DNA from: an uncultured Alphaproteobacteria bacterium
GTDB taxonomy: Bacteria > Pseudomonadota > Alphaproteobacteria > Micropepsales > Micropepsaceae
Direction: 5' to 3'
DNA length: 64,000 bases
NCBI GenBank assembly: GCA_903897605.1
Contig: CAIUCH010000015.1
Location: 1-64,000, forward strand
The notes under the pieces are model-generated. The model was not told the DNA's origin, made no database searches, and saw only the letters and a program-made list of their open reading frames with translations. The translations under genes were made by a program, and so were the position numbers. Positions 27,920-36,749 of this stretch are shown piece by piece (position 1 is the first letter of the stretch; each line of letters opens with the position of its first letter).

Positions 27920-28567
27920 TTGCTTTTGACCGATCACGCTTTGGCTTTTTACGGGAACCGGGTCGCGCGCCCGTCCAGCGAAGAAGAGCGGCGGCTGATG
28001 ATCCGGCGCATCGTGTCCTGGACACTGGTGGTGCTGATCCATGTCGTTCTTTTGTCGGCCTTCATTCTGGATCAATACCGGACAAGCCATTTCACTTTCA
28101 GAAAGCCTGTCGAAACCATTCTGGACCTGATCAAGCTGCCGGCCGGGCAGGCGCCGCCCGTCCGGATGATTCAGCCCATCGTGCCGCATGCCGAAGAACC
28201 AAAAATCACCACCGCGCCCGTGATCGTGGTGCCGCTGCCCAATCCCGACCAGGCCATCCCCCAGACCCCCGCCGACATTCTCAAGGCAATCGGTGAAGCC
28301 TTGTCTTGCGGCGCGGAAAATTTCGAGAATCTCACCCAGACCGAACGCGCCCGCTGCAAGCGCGAACCCTGGGTGGCGCGCAGACGGCCCGACGGCACCA
28401 TCGTGCTGGAGGCGGCCAATCCATCGCCCTTCGCGCCGCCGGCGGAGCTCAAACTTTCCGGCGCCGACGCCTTGCGCCGCCAACTGCGGACCGCGCCGCC
28501 TTGCCCGATCATGCTCAACATTCCCTGTGTGCAGACCACGCCGATGATCAGCATTCCGACGAATTAG
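27920..28567 (+). CDS. Single-pass membrane protein of unknown function
   Basis: After a basic stretch there is one membrane helix (IVSWTLVVLIHVVLLSAFIL), then a Pro-rich periplasmic region and a C-terminal domain with cysteine pairs (SCGAENFENLTQTERARCKR, PPCPIMLNIPCVQ). The layout recalls TonB-like or lipoprotein-partner proteins, but no known domain is evident. The start listed is a TTG; an in-frame ATG 26 codons later (MIRRIVSW) is just before the helix and may be right. It precedes alr by 61 bp and may be cotranscribed with it. Confidence 0.6.
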   Translation: MLLTDHALAFYGNRVARPSSEEERRLMIRRIVSWTLVVLIHVVLLSAFILDQYRTSHFTFRKPVETILDLIKLPAGQAPPVRMIQPIVPHAEEPKITTAPVIVVPLPNPDQAIPQTPADILKAIGEALSCGAENFENLTQTERARCKREPWVARRRPDGTIVLEAANPSPFAPPAELKLSGADALRRQLRTAPPCPIMLNIPCVQTTPMISIPTN

Positions 28568-28628
28568 CGATGATCAACTGGCCGGGGCAAGCTAGACGAG
28601 AGTGCCCGGCACGGGCCATTGTCAGGCC

Positions 28629-29723
28629 ATGAGGGAAAGCGATTTCGAGGCCTGCCGCTTGATGGTGCGGCTGGGGGCGATCACCGAGAATTATAAGAGC
28701 TTCCAGCGGCTGGCGGGGCCGGCCGCCGTGGCGGGCGTAGTCAAGGCCGACGCTTACGGGATGGGAGCCGAATTTGTGGGCCCGGCCTTGGCCGCGGCCG
28801 GCTGCGATACTTTCTTCGTCGCACGGCTGGAAGAGGGGTTGGCGCTGCGCCGCGCGCTTGGCGCGGGGCCCCGCATTTTCGTGCTGGATGGCGCGCCGTC
28901 CGACGCGGTGCCGGCATTGATCGCGCATCAATTGACACCGGTCTTGAATTCGCTGGCCCAAATCGCGGGCTGGAGCGCCGCCGCCGCCGCATCGCATTGC
29001 GCTCTGGATGCGGCGATCCACATCGACACCGGTATGAACAGGCTCGGTCTGCCGGGGGAGGAATTGGGATTGCTGGCGGCGGAATCGAAGATCCGACTCA
29101 AGGCTCTCAATCCTGTGCTGCTGATGAGCCATCTCGCCTGCGGCGACGAGGTGGACAACAAGATGAACGACATGCAGCTGTCGCGCTTTCGCAGCGCGCT
29201 GGCCATGCTACCGCCCGCGCCCGCGAGCCTGGCGGCTTCGGGCGGTTCGTTCCTGGGCCAGCCCTATTGGTTCGATCTGGTGCGGGCCGGTATCGGGCTT
29301 TATGGCGGTGCCCCCCAGATCGGCGGAAAGCCTTTGAAAACCGTGGCGGTTTTGACCGCGCGGGTGCTGCAGCTGCGCCGAATTGACAAGGGAGATGGCG
29401 TTGGCTACGCAGCCACGTTCCGCGCCAAAGAGCCCACCATGATTGCCACCGTGGCGCTGGGTTATGCCGGTGGCATACCGCGCGCCTTGTCCAACAAGGG
29501 TTCCGCCTTCGCGGCGGGCAAGTGTGTGAATTTCGCGGGCCGCGTCTCGATGGATATGACGACGGTGGATGTGAGCGGTCTGGAACTGAAAGCGGGAGAC
29601 AGTGTGGAGTTTCTAGGGGACCGGATGATGCTGGAAGAAGCGGCGGCGCTGGCCGACACCAATGCCTATGAAATTCTCACCCGTCTGCGCGTCCCGCGTC
29701 ACTATACGGACGCGGCGTCATGA
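28629..29723 (+). CDS. alr: Alanine racemase
   Basis: The PLP-lysine motif VVKADAYGMGA is near residue 38, and the second catalytic residue, a Tyr, is in GDGVGYAATF. The C-terminal beta domain ends with YEILTRL, the family's usual end. It makes D-alanine for peptidoglycan in the cytosol. I use the ATG (MRESDFEAC) instead of the upstream GTG; neither has a strong ribosome binding site. It overlaps the next gene by four bases, so it is coupled to the Mla-like transporter genes. Confidence 0.95.
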   Translation: MRESDFEACRLMVRLGAITENYKSFQRLAGPAAVAGVVKADAYGMGAEFVGPALAAAGCDTFFVARLEEGLALRRALGAGPRIFVLDGAPSDAVPALIAHQLTPVLNSLAQIAGWSAAAAASHCALDAAIHIDTGMNRLGLPGEELGLLAAESKIRLKALNPVLLMSHLACGDEVDNKMNDMQLSRFRSALAMLPPAPASLAASGGSFLGQPYWFDLVRAGIGLYGGAPQIGGKPLKTVAVLTARVLQLRRIDKGDGVGYAATFRAKEPTMIATVALGYAGGIPRALSNKGSAFAAGKCVNFAGRVSMDMTTVDVSGLELKAGDSVEFLGDRMMLEEAAALADTNAYEILTRLRVPRHYTDAAS

Positions 29724-30493
29724 ATTTGTTTGCCGCCATTGGACGCGCTGTTCTGATTTTGCTGGCACAGATCGGGCGCGTGACCCGCTTCACCGGCCAG
29801 ACCCTGGCGGCGATCTTCAGCCCGCCTTTTTATGGCCGCCTGCTGGGGCAACAGATCATGCGGATCGGCTATTTTTCCTTGCCGGTGGTGGGATTGACGG
29901 CGCTTTCCACCGGCGCGGTGCTGGCGCTGCAGATCTATCTGGGCGGCAATCGCTATGGCGCCGAGGCCATCGTGCCGCAGATCGTGGTCCTGGGTATCAC
30001 CCGCGAGCTGGGTCCGGTGATTGCGGGCCTGATGGTGGCGGGCCGGGTTGCCGCCGCCATCGCGGCCGAGCTCGGCACCATGAAAGTGACGGAGCAGATC
30101 GACGCGCTCACCACGCTCGCCACCAATCCGATCAAATATCTGGTGGTGCCGCGGCTGCTGGCGGCGGTGATCTCGCTGCCGTTCCTCACCGCAGCGGGGG
30201 ATTCCATCGGCGTGCTGGGCGGTTATCTGGTCTCGACCTACAATCTGGGCTTCACCGGCTCGATCTATCTCAAGAACACGGTCGATTTCGCCAAGAACGA
30301 GGACATCACGTCGGGCTTGATCAAGGCCGCGGTGTTCGGATTCATCATCGCCCTGATGGGTTGCTATAACGGATTTTACTCCAAGGGCGGCGCCCAAGGC
30401 GTCGGCGCGGCCACCACCAACGCCGTGGTGTCGTCCTGCTGTCTGATCCTGGCGGCCGACTTTGTTCTCACCGCCATCTTGTTCCACACATGA
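29720..30493 (+). CDS. mlaE: MlaE-type ABC transporter permease
   Basis: The MlaE/YrbE permease fold has about five membrane helices and characteristic segments: GLTALSTGAVLALQIYLGGN, then LGPVIAGLMVAGRVAAAIAA and the coupling region ELGTMKVTEQIDAL. The family moves phospholipids or related hydrophobic molecules between the membranes. It overlaps the ATPase gene by 4 bases. No MlaD substrate-binding gene follows it here. Confidence 0.9.
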   Translation: MNLFAAIGRAVLILLAQIGRVTRFTGQTLAAIFSPPFYGRLLGQQIMRIGYFSLPVVGLTALSTGAVLALQIYLGGNRYGAEAIVPQIVVLGITRELGPVIAGLMVAGRVAAAIAAELGTMKVTEQIDALTTLATNPIKYLVVPRLLAAVISLPFLTAAGDSIGVLGGYLVSTYNLGFTGSIYLKNTVDFAKNEDITSGLIKAAVFGFIIALMGCYNGFYSKGGAQGVGAATTNAVVSSCCLILAADFVLTAILFHT

Positions 30494-31257
30494 CCGCAAT
30501 GATCGAGATTATCGGCCTTAAGAAACGCTTTGGCCCCAAGGTGGTGCTGGACGGCATCGATCTGACGGTCGAAAAGCAATCCTCCACGGTGATCATCGGC
30601 GGGTCGGGTACCGGCAAGTCCGTCGCCATCAAATCCATTCTGGGCATCATCACCCCGGACGAGGGCACCATCCGGATCGATGGCCAGGACGTGACGGATC
30701 TGAGGGGCGCGGCCCGCGATCCCCTGATGAAGAAATTCGGCATGCTGTTCCAGGGCGGAGCCTTGTTTGACAGTCTGCCGGTCTGGGAAAATGTCGCTTT
30801 CGGGCTGATCCAGGGCCATGGCATGGCGCGCGCCAAGGCTAAGGATGTCGCCATTGAGAAGCTGGCCAAGGTGGGCCTTGGCAGCGACGTCGCCTATCTC
30901 AGCCCGGCGGAATTGTCGGGCGGCATGCAGAAGCGCGTCGGCTTGGCCCGCGCCATCGCGGCGGACCCGCAGATCATCTTTTTCGACGAGCCCACCACGG
31001 GGCTTGATCCCATCATGGCTGACGTCATCAACGATCTCATAATTTCGACCGTCAAGGATGTCGGCGCCACGGCATTGTCCATTACCCACGACATGACAAG
31101 CGCCCGGAAAATCTCCGACCGCATCGCCATGCTCTATGCCGGCAAGATCATCTGGAACGGTCCCACCGGCGACATCGACCATAGCAGCAATCCCTATGTC
31201 GATCAGTTCATCCATGGGAAAGCCGAGGGGCCGATCAAGATGGCGGTAAAGGCCTAG
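30490..31257 (+). CDS. mlaF: MlaF-type ABC transporter ATPase
   Basis: The Walker A IIGGSGTGKSVAIKS, signature LSGGMQKRVGLARA and Walker B IIFFDEPTTGLDP motifs are all present. The MCE-system ATPase subgroup is indicated by the partner permease and by GMLFQGGALFDSLPVWENVA. It drives the MlaE permease for lipid transport at the inner membrane. Its stop overlaps the GTG of the DUF2332 gene by one base. Confidence 0.93.
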   Translation: MTAMIEIIGLKKRFGPKVVLDGIDLTVEKQSSTVIIGGSGTGKSVAIKSILGIITPDEGTIRIDGQDVTDLRGAARDPLMKKFGMLFQGGALFDSLPVWENVAFGLIQGHGMARAKAKDVAIEKLAKVGLGSDVAYLSPAELSGGMQKRVGLARAIAADPQIIFFDEPTTGLDPIMADVINDLIISTVKDVGATALSITHDMTSARKISDRIAMLYAGKIIWNGPTGDIDHSSNPYVDQFIHGKAEGPIKMAVKA

Positions 31258-32222
31258 TGCCGGCGGGGGCAGGCTCGCTGTCGGACAGCTATACGCAATT
31301 CGCGCGCGCCGCGACGGGCCGCTCGCCGCTCTATGTCGAGCTGGCCAACGGGGTCGCCCAGGATAGCGAATTGCTGGCGCGCATCGCTGTCCTGCCGAAT
31401 GAAAAACAGCAGCCCAATCTTCTTTTGGGGGCGATGAAATATCTGTTCGGCCCGGCCCAGGACTGGCCGCATTTTCGCGGCCAGGCGCAGGACAATTGGC
31501 CGGCGATCGAGGCGGTGATGCGGGTTCGCCGCACCCAGACCAACGAGCCGGCACGCTGCGCCACTTTGCTGCCGTTGCTGGCGCAGTTGCCGCAGCCGCT
31601 GGCATTGCTGGAGGTCGGCGCCGCGGCAGGGCTTTGTCTGCAGCCGGACAAATATGCCTATGACTATGGCGGACGGCGGGTCGCGCCGTCGGTCATCACC
31701 ACCAATGCGCCGGTCTTTCATTGCCTCGCGGATGCCGGCACGCCGATCCCGCACCGCAATGTCCAGGTGGCGTGGCGCGCTGGCCTGGATATCAATCCGC
31801 TGGATGTCGGCAATGACGAAGACGTGCGCTGGCTGAAGGCGCTGGTCTGGCCGGGCGAGGGGAATCGCGAGGCGCTTCTGGGCCAGGCCCTCGCGATTGC
31901 GCGTACCGACCCGCCCCGCATTGTGCGGGGCGATCTTCGCCGCGATCTTCCGGCATTGGCCGCCGAGGCGCCGAAAAATGCCACCCTGGTGATCATGCAC
32001 AGCGCCGTGCTCAATTATGTTTCCGATCCAGCCGAACGCATCGCATTTGCCGATACCGTTCGCGCCACCGGTGCCCGCTGGGTTTCCAATGAAGGTCCGG
32101 ATGTTTTTTTCTGGGACAACCAGCGTGCCTGGCCCGCCGGATCATTTTTCATCCTGGCGCTGGACGGCAAACCTGTCGCCCGCACCGAATCCCACGGCGC
32201 CTCGATTGAATGGCTGGCTTGA
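31257..32222 (+). CDS. DUF2332 protein
   Basis: The 321-residue product shows DUF2332 features: YTQFARAATGRSPLYVELAN at the start, LLEVGAAAGLCLQPDKY (a SAM-binding-like glycine motif) and VIMHSAVLNYVSD. The family may be a Rossmann methyltransferase-like group, but no activity is established. The GTG start shares its G with the mlaF stop, so translation is coupled. A lone DUF2332 gene inside an alr/mla cluster is unusual to my knowledge. Confidence 0.8.
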   Translation: MPAGAGSLSDSYTQFARAATGRSPLYVELANGVAQDSELLARIAVLPNEKQQPNLLLGAMKYLFGPAQDWPHFRGQAQDNWPAIEAVMRVRRTQTNEPARCATLLPLLAQLPQPLALLEVGAAAGLCLQPDKYAYDYGGRRVAPSVITTNAPVFHCLADAGTPIPHRNVQVAWRAGLDINPLDVGNDEDVRWLKALVWPGEGNREALLGQALAIARTDPPRIVRGDLRRDLPALAAEAPKNATLVIMHSAVLNYVSDPAERIAFADTVRATGARWVSNEGPDVFFWDNQRAWPAGSFFILALDGKPVARTESHGASIEWLA

Positions 32223-32231
32223 CGAATATGC

Positions 32232-32243
32232 TAAACTAGAATC
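32232..32243 (+). promoter_or_regulatory. Possible -10 element for a leaderless radA mRNA
   Basis: TAAACT is followed by six bases (AGAATC) and then the radA ATG; no ribosome-binding sequence is visible. The same spacing occurs at cvpA. The -35 region is not convincing, so this is tentative. Confidence 0.35.
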
Positions 32244-33659
32244 ATGGCCAAAAGCGCTTCCTCATTTGTCTGCCAATCCTGCGGCGCGACTGCGCCCAAA
32301 TGGTCGGGCAAATGCGAAGCCTGTGGCGGCTGGAACACCATCACCGAGGAAGGTGCCGCTCCGCCCATCGGCGCCAGCGCCACCAGGCGGATAAAGGGCC
32401 GAAAATTTGTCCTGGAAGATTTGAAGACCGAAGACGCGCCCCCGCCCCGCCGCATTACCGGCATCGGCGAATTCGACCGGGTTTGCGGCGGCGGCCTGGT
32501 GCCCGGTTCCGCCATCCTGGTGGGTGGCGATCCGGGCATTGGCAAATCCACACTGATCCTTCAGGCGCTGGGCGAGTATGCCCGCAAGGGTGGTCACGCG
32601 GTTTATATTTCCGGCGAAGAGGCGATGGCGCAGGTGCGCATGCGCGGCGCCCGCATGGATCTGTCACAGGTGCCGCTCAATCTGGGCGCGGCCACAAACG
32701 TCGAGGATATTCTTGCGACCCTGGAAGGCGCCTCTTTTCATGGGAAGAATAGGCCCCCCGGCATCGTCGCCATCGATTCCATCCAGACCCTGTGGACCGG
32801 CGCGCTGGATGCGGCGCCCGGCACCATCGCCCAGGTCCGTACCGCCAGCTTCGATCTGGTGCGTTACGCCAAATCTTCCGGCGCGGCGGTGATCCTGGTT
32901 GGGCATGTCACCAAGGACGGCCAGATCGCGGGCCCCAAGGCGGTCGAGCATCTGGTGGATGCGGTGCTCTATTTCGAGGGCGAGCGTGGCCATCATTTCC
33001 GCGTGCTTCGGGCGGTGAAGAACCGTTTCGGCCCCACCGATGAGATCGGTGTGTTCGAGATGACGGGCAAGGGGCTGGCGGAAGTGGCAAACCCCTCCGC
33101 GCTGTTCCTGGGCGACCGGGATTCCAGCGCCCCCGGCACGGCGGTATTCGCGGGGCTTGAAGGCACGCGGCCCTTGCTCTGCGAAATCCAGGCGCTGGTG
33201 GCGGCCACGAGTTACGGCACCCCGCGCCGCGCCGTGGTGGGCTGGGATACCGGCCGGCTGGCCATGATCCTGGCGGTTCTGGATGCGCGGGCCGGCGTTG
33301 GAATTTCGGGGTCGGATGTCTATCTCAACATCGCTGGCGGCTTGAAAATCTCGGAGCCCGCCTGCGATCTGGCGGCCGCGGCGGCGCTGGTGTCATCGGT
33401 GGGAGGCGCGCCTTTGCCCAAGGACACGGTATTCTTCGGCGAGATTTCGCTATCGGGCGATATCCGCCCCGTGCCCCAGGCGGAAGGGCGGCTGAAGGAA
33501 GCGGCCAAGCTGGGCTTCAAGCAGGCCTTTGTTCCCAAGGGAACCAAGGTGGATGGGCTTGGGCTGAAATTAACGGAAGTTACCAGCGTGGCGGATCTGC
33601 TGGTTTTTGCCCCGCGCCCGTCCCGCTCGCAGCCTGCAAAAGTGCCGTCCTCGAATTGA
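32244..33659 (+). CDS. radA: DNA repair protein RadA
   Basis: The N-terminal C4 zinc finger (CQSCG...CEACGGW), the RecA-like core with Walker A GGDPGIGKSTLI, the RadA-specific KNRFG motif and a C-terminal Lon-protease-like domain (SGSDVYLNIAGG, VFFGEISLSGDIRP) are all in place across 471 residues. It extends and processes strand-exchange intermediates in recombination. It stands between the mla genes and cvpA-purF, a usual alphaproteobacterial neighbourhood. Confidence 0.96.
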   Translation: MAKSASSFVCQSCGATAPKWSGKCEACGGWNTITEEGAAPPIGASATRRIKGRKFVLEDLKTEDAPPPRRITGIGEFDRVCGGGLVPGSAILVGGDPGIGKSTLILQALGEYARKGGHAVYISGEEAMAQVRMRGARMDLSQVPLNLGAATNVEDILATLEGASFHGKNRPPGIVAIDSIQTLWTGALDAAPGTIAQVRTASFDLVRYAKSSGAAVILVGHVTKDGQIAGPKAVEHLVDAVLYFEGERGHHFRVLRAVKNRFGPTDEIGVFEMTGKGLAEVANPSALFLGDRDSSAPGTAVFAGLEGTRPLLCEIQALVAATSYGTPRRAVVGWDTGRLAMILAVLDARAGVGISGSDVYLNIAGGLKISEPACDLAAAAALVSSVGGAPLPKDTVFFGEISLSGDIRPVPQAEGRLKEAAKLGFKQAFVPKGTKVDGLGLKLTEVTSVADLLVFAPRPSRSQPAKVPSSN

Positions 33660-33697
33660 GACCTGACGTTTTTCGCAAAGCCAAACCCTAAAACTGC

Positions 33698-33709
33698 TAG
33701 AATCGAATC
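33698..33709 (+). promoter_or_regulatory. Possible -10 element for a leaderless cvpA mRNA
   Basis: TAGAAT, a good -10 match, is followed by six bases (CGAATC) and the cvpA ATG. No ribosome-binding sequence precedes the start. The -35 candidate is poor. Layout matches that before radA. Confidence 0.4.
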
Positions 33710-34435
33710 ATGACCCTGCCCCTCACATTCATTGATGTTCTGGTGGTGCTGGTGGTGATTGTTTCCGCCGCCTACGCCGCCTGGCGAGGGTTCTTGTCCG
33801 AGGCGCTTGGCATATTCGCCTGGGGCGCGGCCGCGTTCGCCACCATCTATTTTGGCCCCTGGTTGATTCCGCTGATGCGGGATGTGATCGCCACGCCCTG
33901 GGTGGCTTCCCTGGCGGCCTATGCCGGCATTTTCCTGGTCGTGCTTATTCCACTTTCCTTTATCGGGAATCGCTTTTCCGAAACCGTGAAACATTCCCCG
34001 ATCGGGCCACTGGACCGGGCGCTGGGCATCGCCTTCGGCGTGGTGAGGGGGCTGGTGATCGTGGGATTGGCTTATCTGGCGTTTACCTATTTCGTGCCCA
34101 TCCGCCAGCAGCCGTCCGCATTGACGCAGGCGCGCAGCTTGCCCCTGATGCAATCCACCGCCGAAGTGCTGCTGTCTCTGGCTCCAGACCGCGATTACGC
34201 GGATTTCGCCGCCACGCCTCCCAAGCGGGGCGGGGCGCATCATGATGAATTGGGCGATCTGATCCGCCGCAATGGCGAGGCAAACCAGGTCTCGGACTCC
34301 ACGCAGAGTGGGGATCATGTGCAACACAAAAGCACATCGTCCGCGCCCGTCCAGAAAGCCTATGGCGCCAAGGACCGCCGCGCGCTAGACAGCCTTTTCG
34401 GGGCCACAGGGAACGGCGGAAACGGCAAGCCATGA
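33710..34435 (+). CDS. cvpA: CvpA family membrane protein
   Basis: Four membrane helices are seen in the first 140 residues (IDVLVVLVVIVSAAYAAWRG, VASLAAYAGIFLVVLIPLSF and others), with the family feature ALGIAFGVVRGLVIVGL. A soluble C-terminal tail of about 100 residues ends next to purF. CvpA is linked to colicin V production and envelope stress in E. coli, but its molecular role is unclear. The stop overlaps purF by four bases, the common cvpA-purF coupling. Confidence 0.92.
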   Translation: MTLPLTFIDVLVVLVVIVSAAYAAWRGFLSEALGIFAWGAAAFATIYFGPWLIPLMRDVIATPWVASLAAYAGIFLVVLIPLSFIGNRFSETVKHSPIGPLDRALGIAFGVVRGLVIVGLAYLAFTYFVPIRQQPSALTQARSLPLMQSTAEVLLSLAPDRDYADFAATPPKRGGAHHDELGDLIRRNGEANQVSDSTQSGDHVQHKSTSSAPVQKAYGAKDRRALDSLFGATGNGGNGKP

Positions 34436-35910
34436 CCGGCCAAAATGACCATATGCCCAATGCGGCCACTTTCGACGACGATACGCTGCATGAAGAGTGC
34501 GGCGTTTTTGGCATTTTCGGCCATGCCGATGCTGGCGCGCTGAGCGTGCTGGGCCTGCATGCGCTTCAGCATCGCGGTCAAGAAGCGGCGGGCATCGTCA
34601 CTTACGACAATGGCCAGTTCATTGCCGAGCGCCATATCGGTCTGGTGGGTGACGCCTTTGGGCGCAAATCCGACGCCGCCAAGAATCTGAAGGGCCAATA
34701 TGCGGTGGGCCATGTGCGCTATTCCACCGCCGGCGGCTCCAACGCCCGCAACATCCAGCCAATCTTCGCCGATCTGACCGGCGGCGGCATTGCGGTGGCG
34801 CATAACGGCAACCTCACCAATGCGCATACCTTGCGCACCGGCCTGGTGGCCCAGGGCGCCATCTTCCAGTCCACCTCCGACACCGAAACCATCGTGCATC
34901 TAGCGGCGCGCAGCACCTGCGTGCGCATCGTCGACAAGCTGATCGACGCCCTGCGCCAGGTGGAAGGCGCCTATTCGCTGGTGGCATTGACTTCCAAGAA
35001 GTTGATCGGCGTGCGCGATCCTTTCGGGGTGCGTCCGTTGGTTCTGGGGATGCTGGAAGGTGCGCCGATCCTGGCCTCGGAAAGCTGCGCCCTGGACATC
35101 ATCGGCGCGCAATTCGTGCGCGACATCAAGCCGGGCGAGATGGTGGTGATCACCACCGACGGCATCGAAAGCCATTATCCCTTCAAGCCGCAGCAGCATC
35201 GCTTCTGTGTGTTCGAATACATCTATTTCGCGCGGCCGGATTCTACCATGGAAGGCCGCAATGTCTACGACGCCCGCAAGCGCATCGGTGAAGTGCTGGC
35301 CGAGGAATCGCCGATCAACGCCGACATGATCATCCCGGTGCCGGATTCCGGAGTGCCGGCGGCGCTGGGTTATGCGAATGCGGCGAATATTCCTTTCGAG
35401 CTGGGCATCATCCGCAATCATTATGTCGGCCGTACCTTCATCGAACCGTCGGACCGTATCCGCCATCTGGGTGTCAGGCTGAAGCACAACCCCAACCGGG
35501 CCATGCTCAAGGGCAAGCGGGTGGTGCTGGTGGATGATTCCATCGTGCGCGGCACCACTTCCAAAAAGATCGTGGAAATGGTGCGCGACGCCGGTGCCGC
35601 CGAAGTGCATTTTCGGGTCGCCAGCCCGCCGACGACCCATTCCTGTTTTTATGGCGTGGACACGCCCAACACCGACGATCTTCTGGCGCACCGCATGGAT
35701 GTCGAAGGCATGCGCCGCTTTATCGGCGCCGACAGTCTGGCCTTCATTTCCATGAACGGGCTTTACCGGGCGATGGAAAAGCCGGTCCGCGATCCGCGTG
35801 CGCCTGGCTTTTGTGACGCCTGCTTCTCCGGCGAATATCCGATCGAGCTCACCGACATCTCCGGCGGTGCCCGCGATCGCCAGCTTTCGCTGCTCGCCGA
35901 CGTCGCTTAA
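34432..35910 (+). CDS. purF: Amidophosphoribosyltransferase
   Basis: The glutamine nucleophile Cys is in LHEECGVFGIFG after a roughly 22-residue propeptide, so cleavage is expected. The PRPP motif VVLVDDSIVRGTTS and the cysteines of FCVFEYIYFARPDS and GFCDACFSGEYP point to the Bacillus-type enzyme with an [4Fe-4S] cluster. At 492 residues it is full length. It makes phosphoribosylamine, the first committed step of purine synthesis. The gene is coupled to cvpA. Confidence 0.96.
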   Translation: MTGQNDHMPNAATFDDDTLHEECGVFGIFGHADAGALSVLGLHALQHRGQEAAGIVTYDNGQFIAERHIGLVGDAFGRKSDAAKNLKGQYAVGHVRYSTAGGSNARNIQPIFADLTGGGIAVAHNGNLTNAHTLRTGLVAQGAIFQSTSDTETIVHLAARSTCVRIVDKLIDALRQVEGAYSLVALTSKKLIGVRDPFGVRPLVLGMLEGAPILASESCALDIIGAQFVRDIKPGEMVVITTDGIESHYPFKPQQHRFCVFEYIYFARPDSTMEGRNVYDARKRIGEVLAEESPINADMIIPVPDSGVPAALGYANAANIPFELGIIRNHYVGRTFIEPSDRIRHLGVRLKHNPNRAMLKGKRVVLVDDSIVRGTTSKKIVEMVRDAGAAEVHFRVASPPTTHSCFYGVDTPNTDDLLAHRMDVEGMRRFIGADSLAFISMNGLYRAMEKPVRDPRAPGFCDACFSGEYPIELTDISGGARDRQLSLLADVA

Positions 35911-35925
35911 ATCTTCAGAGACGCC

Positions 35926-36636
35926 ATGACCAAAGCTTATTCCGGCAAGATCGCGCTCGTCACCGGTGCGTCGCGCGGCATCGGCCGCGCCGCCGCCGTC
36001 GCCTTGGGACGGGAAGGCGCACATGTGATTTGCGTTGCCCGCACGGTGGGCGGCTTGGAGGAAACCGACGACGCCATCCAGAAGGCCGGCGGCAGCGCCA
36101 CCCTGGTGCCGCTCAATTTGAAGGACTTCGCCGCGATCGACCGGCTGGGCGCTTCGATTTTCGAGCGCTGGAAAAAGCTCGACATGTTTCTCGGCAATGC
36201 CGCCATACTGGGTGTGCTGACGCCGCTGGCGCATCTGGACCCCAAGATCTTTCAGGAATTGTTGGACATCAACATCACTGCCAATTGGCGATTGATCCGC
36301 TCCCTCGATCCCCTGCTGCAGCAATCCGACGCCGGGCGCGTATTGTTCGTCAGTTCGGCGGCGGCGCGCCGCCACACGCCCTATTGGGGCGGCTATGCCA
36401 TGAGCAAGGCGGCATTGGAAATGCTGGCCTTTACCTATGCCGCGGAGTGCGGCGGCACCAAGGTAAAGGTGAATGCTTTGGATCCTGGTCCGGTTCGCAC
36501 CATGATGCGGATGAAGGCGATGCCGGGGGAGGATCCGGCCACCTTGCCGCGGCCGGAAGAGTTGACCCCGATGATCCTGGAAGCCCTGTCGCCCTCGAAC
36601 GACAAGAATGGTGAACTGATCAAGTTCCGCAAATGA
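35926..36636 (+). CDS. Short-chain dehydrogenase/reductase
   Basis: The Rossmann motif is ALVTGASRGIGRAAAVALG. The catalytic set is Ser in LFVSSAAARR, Tyr and Lys in YWGGYAMSKAALEM. Length is 236 residues. An SDR immediately after purF is a recurrent alphaproteobacterial arrangement. The gap to purF is 15 bp, so cotranscription is likely. Substrate unknown. Confidence 0.9.
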   Translation: MTKAYSGKIALVTGASRGIGRAAAVALGREGAHVICVARTVGGLEETDDAIQKAGGSATLVPLNLKDFAAIDRLGASIFERWKKLDMFLGNAAILGVLTPLAHLDPKIFQELLDINITANWRLIRSLDPLLQQSDAGRVLFVSSAAARRHTPYWGGYAMSKAALEMLAFTYAAECGGTKVKVNALDPGPVRTMMRMKAMPGEDPATLPRPEELTPMILEALSPSNDKNGELIKFRK

Positions 36637-36749
36637 CACGCGAAGGTCGTTCTTCGGCGTCGCATCCAAAATGATTCGCCATGGGTGGATTTGATCCGCC
36701 CATCCATGGATGATCGGCTCAAGGCCGGTGATGGTGAGATTTTGAGAGA

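Noticed and set aside
34900-36669. 589-codon minus-strand ORF opposite purF and the SDR
   Set aside because: Antisense to genes with complete motifs; no family features of its own.
36681-36703. Hairpin ATGGGTGGA/TCCGCCCAT after the SDR gene as a terminator
   Set aside because: Stem includes a G-T pair and no T run follows on either strand.
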